Positions 57,948-64,000 of a stretch of 64,000 bases of DNA are shown here, piece after piece; within the stretch, counting starts at the first letter, position 1, and each line of letters starts with the position of its first letter. Source of the stretch: Streptomyces sindenensis (lineage in GTDB: Bacteria > Actinomycetota > Actinomycetes > Streptomycetales > Streptomycetaceae); the NCBI RefSeq assembly GCF_014649035.1, contig NZ_BMSG01000008.1:1-64000 (forward strand), in the 5' to 3' direction. A model generated the notes under the pieces. That model saw only the letters and a list, made by a program, of their open reading frames with translations. It searched no databases and was not told where the DNA came from. The translations under genes and the position numbers were made by a program.

Positions 57948-58447
57948 GGCGCCGGACCGTCACGCCGGGCGCCGGGCTCGAAGAGACCCTCGACAACCTG
58001 GCCGCCGCGACCGCCACCCGCCAGGAGGCTCCGGCCGCCCCGGCGCCCGCCCGTGCGCCCCGACGCGAACGGGACACGTTGCAGACGGAGTTCGCCTTCG
58101 AGCTGCCGCGCGGGTACGTCGACGACGAAGGCCAGGTGCACCGGAACGGCACCATGCGGCTCGCGACGGCCCGGGACGAGCTGAAGCCCCAGATCGACCT
58201 GCGGGTGAAGGAGAACCCGGCGTACCTGTCCGTGGTGCTGCTGGCCCAGGTGATCACCCGGCTCGGCCCGATCACCGACGTCCACACGGGGATCGTCGAG
58301 CGGATGTACGCGACCGACGTGGCGTTCCTCCAGGACTTCTACCGCCGGATCAACAGCGAGGGCCACACGCATGCGGCGGTGACCTGCCCGCTGTGCCACG
58401 GCTCGTTCGAGGTGGATCTCTCGGGTGGGCGCCTGGGGGAATCGTGA
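57944..58447 (+). CDS. CIS assembly protein with zinc-ribbon end (baseplate hub chaperone-like)
   Basis: 167-aa protein. After a Pro/Ala/Arg-rich N-terminus the core 'FELPRGYVDDEGQVHRNGTM' and 'AQVITRLGPITDVHTGIVERM' matches the phage tail assembly chaperone-like proteins that follow tube genes in CIS loci. The C-terminus has CPLCHG, half of a metal site. ATGA and GTGA overlaps on both sides indicate tight coupling. Confidence 0.85.
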   Translation: MRRRTVTPGAGLEETLDNLAAATATRQEAPAAPAPARAPRRERDTLQTEFAFELPRGYVDDEGQVHRNGTMRLATARDELKPQIDLRVKENPAYLSVVLLAQVITRLGPITDVHTGIVERMYATDVAFLQDFYRRINSEGHTHAAVTCPLCHGSFEVDLSGGRLGES

Positions 58448-58602
58448 CGTACGCGCTTCCCCGGCTGCGGGAGGAGATCGCGTACGTCGCCTACCACTTC
58501 CACTGGCAGCGTGAGGACATTCTCGACCTCACCCACGGCGAACGTCAGCAATGGGTGCGGGAGATAGCGCGGATCAACACCCGCGTCAACGAAGGCGGGT
58601 GA
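58444..58602 (+). CDS. DUF6760-like small CIS protein
   Basis: 52-aa protein from a GTG overlapping the preceding stop (GTGA). The sequence 'LREEIAYVAYHFHWQREDIL...LTHGERQQWVREI' is the pattern of the small helical proteins found after the zinc-ribbon gene in CIS and some Actinobacterial tail loci. Probably helps baseplate or hub assembly. Confidence 0.85.
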   Translation: MTYALPRLREEIAYVAYHFHWQREDILDLTHGERQQWVREIARINTRVNEGG

Positions 58603-58606
58603 TCGT

Positions 58607-61600
58607 GTGGGGTTCGGGGACTGGCTGCGTCGGACGGACCGTCGGCGGTCCGTGACACCGTCGCGGGAGAGCGGGACGCGGGGCGGGGGCGGGCGCGACG
58701 ACGTGTCCGCCGTGCCGACCGGGCCTGCCGGGGCCACGGTGTCCGGCGAGGCCGGTGGCGGGGGCGCCGACGGCGGTGGCTGGGACGGCGGATGGCGGCG
58801 GGTGGCCCCGCCACCGGTGACCGTCGCCCGGTCGTCGATCAGTGTGAGCGACGGTCTGCGGTTCCGCTCGCGCCTGGCCTCCTGGCAGAACCCGTCCCTC
58901 GGCGGCGAACTCGGCCATGCCGTCCTGCCGTCGGCCCCGGTCGGCCTCATCCACGGAGTCGCCCGCCCGGGCTCCGCACGCCCCTCCGCCGCGTCCCCCG
59001 GCGGCCCGCTGCTGCTCCGCGCGGTCCGGCCCGTCGGCACCGATGATCCGGCCGAGTCCCCCGGGGCCGCTTCGGACCTGCCGTCCGCCTCGGCGGGGAG
59101 GACATCCGCACGCGGTACGGCGGCGGGGCCGGGGTCGGGGAAGTCAGGTCCGGCGTCGCCGCCGGTCCAGCGGTCGGCGGCTTCCGGGGCGGACCGGTCG
59201 TCGTCGGGCGCGGCGGGGCCCGGCAACCGGTCGTCCTCGCGTGCTCCGGGGGCCGCGTCGCGGTCGTCGACCGGCGCTTCGGCGGCCGGGCCGGGGGCGT
59301 CGGGTGCCCCGGGGCCCGCGGATCCCGGGTCCGGGAACCCGTCGTCGTCAGGTGCCTCCGGACCCGCCGCCCGGTCGTCATCGGCGGGTACCCCAGGGAC
59401 GGTGTACGTGTCGCGCTCGGCAGCTTCGACCGGATCCACGGCCACGTTCGGTACGGCGCGCTCGGCGGGGCCCGCCGACTCGGCCCCTTCCGGGGAGGCG
59501 TCCGGGAGCTCGAACGCGGCGCGGTCCGGGCCGGTGTCCGGGCCGGCGAACGCGGCCGGGTCCGGGCCGGCGCCCTCGTCCGCGACCGGATCGGCGACCT
59601 CGTCCAACTCCTCGCCCCGGTCCGGCCCGTCGGGCTCATCCCGCTCGTCGGCCGCGGTTGGCCCGGGCGGCTCATCGGGTTCGTCCGACCCGGTCGGCCC
59701 GTCCGGCTCGGTCCACCCGGTCGGCCCGTCCGGCCCATCGGGTTCGGTCGGCTCCGTCGATTCCGCGGGGGCCCTTCCCGCTCCCGGGCGGCCCACGCTC
59801 GGCCCCGGCAACAGCGCTGAGGCTGCCGTCCGCGTGCCGTCGCGGCCCGCTGCCGTGCGCCCGGAGCGGATCGGGCTCGCGCCGCCACTGACCGTGGCCC
59901 GACGTCCGGCCATGCCGCTGCGGCAGATCGCCGCGCTGGCCCCAGCCGCGCCTGCCGCACCCGTCGGCCCACCCGTCTCCGCCTCCCCCTCGGGGGCGTC
60001 CTCGACAGCCTCACCCGCCACCGTCCAGCGAGCCGCTGCCGAGCGGCGGAGCGGTCCGGAGCGTACGGGGTCCGTCACCCCGGACCGTCCCGCCCCCGCG
60101 CCCTCCGACCTCGGCTCCCCCCTCGACCGGCCCGCCCCCGAGGCGGTACGTCCGGCCCCCGAGGCGGTACGTCCGGCCCCCGAGCCGGTACGTCCGGCTC
60201 CCGAGGCGATACGTCCGGCCCTCGGCAAGCCGCTGCGCGCGCTGCCTGCCGGGGCCAGGCCGGCCGGTACCGGCGGACCGGCGGACGGTGTTCCGTCCGC
60301 TCCCGGGCCCGTGGCTTCAGCAGCGGCCATGCCGGTGCTGCAACGCCGGACGCCGGAGCCGCCGGACCCGCAGGGCCCCATGAGTCCGTCGAGCCCTCCA
60401 GCCGCGACACCCACGAAACCCGCGACACCCGCGAAACCCACGGCGCCCGCGAAGCCCACGCCGACGGCGGCTGACGCCGAGGCCCCGGCACGGCGTCAGC
60501 CGTCCTCGAAGCCGGCCCCGCCCTTCCTCTCGGTGCAGCGCGCACCGGCACCCGGTCCGAACGCCTCCGCACGGGTACGCGGTGGGATCGGTGCGCCGCT
60601 CTCCTCGCTGCCGCCGACCGCCCGGCTCGGCGGTGCCCCCCTGCTCGGTGACCTTCCGCCCACCGTGACGCGCCCGAGGACGGACCGGGCTCCGGGCCCC
60701 GCCCCGGCGCCGCCGACCCCACCCACGGCGATGCCCGTGAGGCCGGCCCCCGCCGTTCCGGGCAGGCCCGCCGAACCCATCGCACCCTCGACCGGGCCCG
60801 GCCCCGCCCCCGTCCAGCGCTCGACCACCACCGCTCCCCCGCCCCCCGTGCGCATCCGGCCCCTCCCCCGGGACCGTACGGCTGCGACACCCGCGTCCGT
60901 GCCCTCGCACTCCCCATCGGTCCAGCGGGCACGCGCCCTGCTCCCGAACCGCCAGCTGAGCATCAACACCGGGTCCGCCGAAGGGTTTTCGGGACCTCCG
61001 GCGTCAGCAGGCGGCGGCTCCTCCCGCCCGGTCGTGAGGGCCGCCTGGCGGCGCGACGTACCGCAGCCGGGCGCTGCCCACGCACCGGGTGGCAGCGGGC
61101 CGGGCACCAGGGCCCAGCCACTGGCGGCACCCGCCGGTGCGGCGCCGGCACCGACGGTCCAGCGCTCCTCGATGGCGGGCCCCGGTCGTGGAGAGGCCAC
61201 TCACTCCCCCGAGCGGGGGCCCGGGCGCGGGCCGTCCGCCGGTGGCGGGCTCCGGACTCCCGTCGCGCAGCCGCCGCATCAGACGTCCGGACCTGCGGCC
61301 CGCAGTGCCCAGCGACCCGGCCCCGCAGGGCAGCGGCCCCCCGTCGTCCGGCTCCGGCCGCCCGCCGCACCCCGGTCGGCGGAGGCCGTCCCCGTACAGC
61401 GTCAGGCGATGCCGGTCGTGCCCGACCGTGCCGGTCCGCCGGCCTCCGGGCCTGCGCCCGTGGGCGGTTCCGCTCCCGGCGGGCCCCCGAGCCCTTCCGT
61501 ACGGGTACCGGCCCGCCCCGCCGCGCAGGGCGCCGGACCGGGCCGGCCGGAGACCGGGGCCCAGGCCGTCCAGCGTGCGGCGGCGGACGCCGGGATCACC

Positions 61601-61819
61601 GGGGTGCCCGTCCGGGCCGCCCCGGCGCAGCCCGCCGGGAAGGGCGCGGGACCGGCGGCCGAGGACGCACCCGGCGCCTCCTCCCCGGCGAACCGGCTGA
61701 GCGGAACAGAGATCGAGGAGCTGGCCCGGCGGCTCCTCGATCCGGTGAGCCGGCTCATCCGCGCCGATCTGCGCCGGGGCCGGGAACGCAGCGGGCGGCT
61801 GCACGACGGCCGCCGCTGA
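58607..61819 (+). CDS. 1070-aa disordered CIS protein with repeated VQR motifs
   Basis: Long Pro/Ala/Ser/Gly-rich, mostly disordered protein between small-hub and second tube genes. N-terminus 'MGFGDWLRRTDRRRSVTPS' and C-terminal helix 'IEELARRLLDPVSRLIRADL' are ordered-looking. VQR (once LQR) occurs at least nine times from residue 187 on (for example at 59165, 60023, 60531, 60811, 60917, 61155, 61566). Residues about 509-540 are five PAPEAVR heptads from 21-nt DNA repeats. Position suggests a scaffold, ruler or cargo carrier; the antisense frame is a shadow. GTG at 58607. Confidence 0.75.
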   Translation: MGFGDWLRRTDRRRSVTPSRESGTRGGGGRDDVSAVPTGPAGATVSGEAGGGGADGGGWDGGWRRVAPPPVTVARSSISVSDGLRFRSRLASWQNPSLGGELGHAVLPSAPVGLIHGVARPGSARPSAASPGGPLLLRAVRPVGTDDPAESPGAASDLPSASAGRTSARGTAAGPGSGKSGPASPPVQRSAASGADRSSSGAAGPGNRSSSRAPGAASRSSTGASAAGPGASGAPGPADPGSGNPSSSGASGPAARSSSAGTPGTVYVSRSAASTGSTATFGTARSAGPADSAPSGEASGSSNAARSGPVSGPANAAGSGPAPSSATGSATSSNSSPRSGPSGSSRSSAAVGPGGSSGSSDPVGPSGSVHPVGPSGPSGSVGSVDSAGALPAPGRPTLGPGNSAEAAVRVPSRPAAVRPERIGLAPPLTVARRPAMPLRQIAALAPAAPAAPVGPPVSASPSGASSTASPATVQRAAAERRSGPERTGSVTPDRPAPAPSDLGSPLDRPAPEAVRPAPEAVRPAPEPVRPAPEAIRPALGKPLRALPAGARPAGTGGPADGVPSAPGPVASAAAMPVLQRRTPEPPDPQGPMSPSSPPAATPTKPATPAKPTAPAKPTPTAADAEAPARRQPSSKPAPPFLSVQRAPAPGPNASARVRGGIGAPLSSLPPTARLGGAPLLGDLPPTVTRPRTDRAPGPAPAPPTPPTAMPVRPAPAVPGRPAEPIAPSTGPGPAPVQRSTTTAPPPPVRIRPLPRDRTAATPASVPSHSPSVQRARALLPNRQLSINTGSAEGFSGPPASAGGGSSRPVVRAAWRRDVPQPGAAHAPGGSGPGTRAQPLAAPAGAAPAPTVQRSSMAGPGRGEATHSPERGPGRGPSAGGGLRTPVAQPPHQTSGPAARSAQRPGPAGQRPPVVRLRPPAAPRSAEAVPVQRQAMPVVPDRAGPPASGPAPVGGSAPGGPPSPSVRVPARPAAQGAGPGRPETGAQAVQRAAADAGITGVPVRAAPAQPAGKGAGPAAEDAPGASSPANRLSGTEIEELARRLLDPVSRLIRADLRRGRERSGRLHDGRR
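60131..60221 (+). repeat. 21-nt tandem units in the disordered CIS gene
   Basis: Four to five copies of a 21-nt unit (GAGGCGGTACGTCCGGCCCCC form) encode PAPEAVR heptads in frame. The first copies are nearly identical, the later ones diverge. Confidence 0.75.
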
Positions 61820-61874
61820 CCACACCGCCCCCGGACCGCCCCGTACGACAGACCGCAGGAAAGACGAGAGACGC

Positions 61875-62300
61875 ATGACCGACAACATCTTCGCGACGAG
61901 CGTGTTCTTCACGCTCGCGATCGGCGGCAGCGATCTGGGCGCGTTCCACACCTGCTCGGGCCTGGGCGCCGAGGTGGAGATGGAGACGTACGCCGAGGGC
62001 GGCAACAACGGGTTCACCTGGCAGCTGCCGGGGCGGATCACCTGGACGAACATCACGCTGACCCGCCCGGTGACCACCGACACGCTCAAGATCGCGCGCT
62101 GGCTGAACGAGACGATCCAGCGGGTCGAGCCCAAGGACGGCGAGATCGTGGCGCTCCGTCCCGACCTGAGCCGGATCATCAGCTGGCAGGTCCACGGCAT
62201 CGTGCCGGTCCGCTGGCAGGGACCGTCCTTCGATCCGGCCAACTCCCAGGCGGCGATCGAGACGTTGGAGATCGCGCACGAGGGCCTGGCACCCTCCTGA
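61875..62300 (+). CDS. Second inner tube protein (gp19-like)
   Basis: 141-aa gp19-family protein. 'FFTLAIGGSDLGAFHTCSGL' and 'ETLEIAHEGLAPS' are characteristic; sequence differs clearly from the first tube protein. eCIS loci usually have two or more tube proteins, one of which starts the tube at the baseplate. Placement before the LysM and spike genes suggests it is that initiator. Confidence 0.94.
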   Translation: MTDNIFATSVFFTLAIGGSDLGAFHTCSGLGAEVEMETYAEGGNNGFTWQLPGRITWTNITLTRPVTTDTLKIARWLNETIQRVEPKDGEIVALRPDLSRIISWQVHGIVPVRWQGPSFDPANSQAAIETLEIAHEGLAPS

Positions 62301-62349
62301 CCGCACACAGCACATCCAGCAGGACCAGGACGCAGAAAGGAGGCACGCC

Positions 62350-63072
62350 ATGTCACCCGCTCTCCGCGCGAGCCGCGCTCGTGCCCAACTGACCATCATG
62401 GAGCCACCGTCGTCCGTCGGCGCCAAGCCCGGCGGCACGCTCGCCCGTCTCACGTTGCAGTTCAACCCCGCCAAGCTCTCGCTCAGCAAGAGCACCGAGT
62501 GGCGGCGCACCCCGTCCCGGATGGCCGGGCAGTCCGCGCTGCCCGAGTTCGTCGGCAGCGGGCCCCGCGCCCTGTCGCTGGAGGTGTTCCTCGACGCGAC
62601 CGCCACCCACGACAACTCCGTGGAGAAGGCCGTGGAGCAGTTGATGACCGCCTGTGTCCCCACCCCGAGCAGCCTGGCCCGCAAGACGCCCGCCAGCCCC
62701 TGGGTGCGATTCGACTGGGGGACGTCGAAGACGACCTCGTTCGACGGGGTGCTCTCCAACCTCTCGGTGTCGTACACCCTGTTCGACGTCGACGGCAAGC
62801 CGCTGCGCGCCACCTGCTCTCTCTCGATCGAGGAGGCAAGCGTCGATCCGGCGGGCCAGAACCCCACCTCCGGTTCGAAGGAGGCGCGGCGCACGCACCG
62901 GGTGGTGGCCGGGGACAGCCTGCCGCTGCTGGCCTGGCGGGAGTACGGCGACGCCACCGCGTGGCGCACCATCGCGTACGCCAACGACATCGACGACCCG
63001 ATGCGGCTGACGCCCGGCCAGGAGCTGCTGGTGCCGGGTCGCGAGAACCACCTGGCGGAGGGCGGCCGATGA
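62350..63072 (+). CDS. LysM baseplate protein (Pvc7/gp53-like)
   Basis: 240-aa protein. The N-terminal part ('RLTLQFNPAKLSLSKSTEWR', 'SLEVFLDAT') is the CIS/phage tail LysM-protein fold and the C-terminal LysM is 'HRVVAGDSLPLLAWREYGDATAWRTI'-like (about 188-235). In CIS it links the inner tube to the spike. ATG at 62350, AGGAGG-like site upstream (AAAGGAGGC). Stop overlaps the spike gene by ATGA (63069-63072). Confidence 0.93.
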   Translation: MSPALRASRARAQLTIMEPPSSVGAKPGGTLARLTLQFNPAKLSLSKSTEWRRTPSRMAGQSALPEFVGSGPRALSLEVFLDATATHDNSVEKAVEQLMTACVPTPSSLARKTPASPWVRFDWGTSKTTSFDGVLSNLSVSYTLFDVDGKPLRATCSLSIEEASVDPAGQNPTSGSKEARRTHRVVAGDSLPLLAWREYGDATAWRTIAYANDIDDPMRLTPGQELLVPGRENHLAEGGR

Positions 63073-64000
63073 GCGGGAAGGAAGCGCCCGGCCGCTCGTT
63101 CGCCGCCGATCCGATCGTCGAGGCGCCCGCGGAGCTGCCCGCCGCCTGGGCCACCCAGCTGGTGAGCTGCGTGGTCGACGAGAACGTGGGCCTTCCGGAC
63201 ACCGCCGTCCTGATGTACCGGGACCCCGACCACACCTTCCTCACCCAGACCGGCATCGGCATGGGGACCCCGCTGAAGATCTCGGTGGTGACCGTGAAGG
63301 ACCGGGGGCGCGAACGGCTGTTCACCGGGGAGGTCACCGCGGTCGAGCTGGACACCGACACCACCGGGTCGTTCACGGTCGTCCGGGCGTTCTCCCGGGC
63401 GCACCGGCTCCAGCGCGGCCGGAAGGTGGTGGCGTACCGGAACATGAAGACGGCCGACATCGTCCGCAAGGTCGCGGCCGGGGCGGGTCTGGGGGTCGGG
63501 AGGATCGAGTCCGCGCCGGTCACGTACAAGCAGCTGACCCAGCCGAACGTGTCGGACTGGGAGTTCCTCCAGCACCTCGCGGCCGAGAGCGGGGCCACCG
63601 TACGGGTCGACGACCAGGGCCTGTTGCAGTTCACGAAGCCGGACCCGGCGTCCTCGGCCCCCTCGCCGTCGACGTCCGCCACGCGCGACCCGATGGTCCT
63701 GGAGTACGGGAACAATCTGCTGGCCCTGCGCGCGGTGCTGACCGGGGCCGACGGGGCGGACAGCGTGGAGGTGCGCGGCTGGAACGTCGACACCAAGACC
63801 CGGCTGGTGGCCCGGCAGCAGTCCGTGCGCAGCGACACCGTCGCCCCGGGGATGAACCCGTCGGACGCGGCGCGGATCTTCGGCTCCGGCGGCTCCCGGA
63901 CGACGATCGCCGACACCCCGTACCGCACCCAGGCGGAGACCCGGGCCGTGGCCGGGGCGCTGGCGGCATCCGTCAGCGCCGGGTTCGGGGAGGTCGAGGC
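63069..64000 (+). CDS. VgrG-like spike protein (Pvc8 type), truncated by the window end
   Basis: First 310 codons visible. 'IVRKVAAGAGL' and 'QLTQPNVSDWEFLQHLAAES' are hallmark VgrG/phage-late-control-D segments (gp27-like domain). 'YGNNLLALRAVLTG' starts the connecting region before the beta-helix spike, which lies beyond the window. ATG at 63069 overlaps the LysM stop. Later baseplate genes should follow to the right. Confidence 0.92.
   Translation, partial: MSGKEAPGRSFAADPIVEAPAELPAAWATQLVSCVVDENVGLPDTAVLMYRDPDHTFLTQTGIGMGTPLKISVVTVKDRGRERLFTGEVTAVELDTDTTGSFTVVRAFSRAHRLQRGRKVVAYRNMKTADIVRKVAAGAGLGVGRIESAPVTYKQLTQPNVSDWEFLQHLAAESGATVRVDDQGLLQFTKPDPASSAPSPSTSATRDPMVLEYGNNLLALRAVLTGADGADSVEVRGWNVDTKTRLVARQQSVRSDTVAPGMNPSDAARIFGSGGSRTTIADTPYRTQAETRAVAGALAASVSAGFGEVE

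Noticed and set aside
58339..60459. 706-aa antisense frame over the disordered CIS gene
   Set aside because: It runs against a tightly coupled operon, overlaps three genes and has no motif; the plus frame has repeated VQR motifs and operon context.
46474..64000. Prophage or type VI secretion system
   Set aside because: No capsid, portal, terminase, integrase or lysis genes, and no TssJLM membrane complex; DUF4255 and the CIS-type ATPase indicate an eCIS-type system.

Overview
The window is very GC-rich DNA with high third-position GC, many GTG/TTG starts, 4-bp ATGA/GTGA gene overlaps, Tat signals and T-less hairpin terminators. Together with gene families such as SseB, GatCAB with a small interposed protein, and a GGDEF/EAL protein between gatC and ligA, this points to a Streptomyces chromosome, most likely the conserved core. 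Long antisense reading frames are everywhere and are composition artefacts.

Left block (1-26930). A partial gene enters from the left. It is followed by a GNAT acetyltransferase and MMPL transporter pair, a Tat-exported phospholipase C, an ArsB/SLC13-type permease, and gatC-gatA-(small protein)-gatB for Gln-tRNA(Gln)/Asn-tRNA(Asn) formation. Next come a membrane GGDEF/EAL c-di-GMP protein (RmdB-like), NAD-dependent DNA ligase LigA, a MetE-C-like protein, a short-chain dehydrogenase, a LOG-family protein, DUF427 and an alpha/beta hydrolase. The tRNA 2-thiouridine pair mnmA and cysteine desulfurase flank a Tat-type peptidoglycan amidase. Small membrane proteins, a FabR/DesT-like TetR regulator, a DUF2268 protease, a TipA-like MerR regulator and a TesB-like thioesterase complete this block.

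Middle block (26994-43435). A TRIC-type channel gene is followed by a complete peptide ABC transporter operon (dppABCDF type), two SseB paralogues, a P-loop protein, and the glycine/serine block: a tandem glycine riboswitch, gcvT, gcvH, glyA and sdaA. The riboswitch would sense glycine; GcvT/GcvH and GlyA interconvert glycine, one-carbon units and serine; SdaA removes serine. Two genes of somewhat different composition follow: an ECF-sigma-like gene that appears to need an ATT start, and an HTH-like hypothetical.

Right block (43663-64000). An arginine/ornithine-type antiporter and arginine deiminase precede a contractile injection system (CIS/eCIS) cluster. The minus strand carries a LuxR regulator, a large secreted beta-propeller protein, a DUF4255 baseplate-type protein and the CIS AAA+ ATPase. 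The plus strand carries a membrane-anchored protein, then after an approximately 0.8-kb leader the sheath, inner tube, a zinc-ribbon chaperone-like protein, a DUF6760-like small protein, a 1070-aa disordered protein with repeated VQR motifs, a second tube protein, a LysM protein and a VgrG-like spike protein cut by the window end.

The most unusual pattern is that many genes across the window carry short direct tandem repeats (11-73 nt units) that start in the last codons or at the stop codon and run into the 3' flank. At least ten genes show this, with unrelated unit sequences and lengths.
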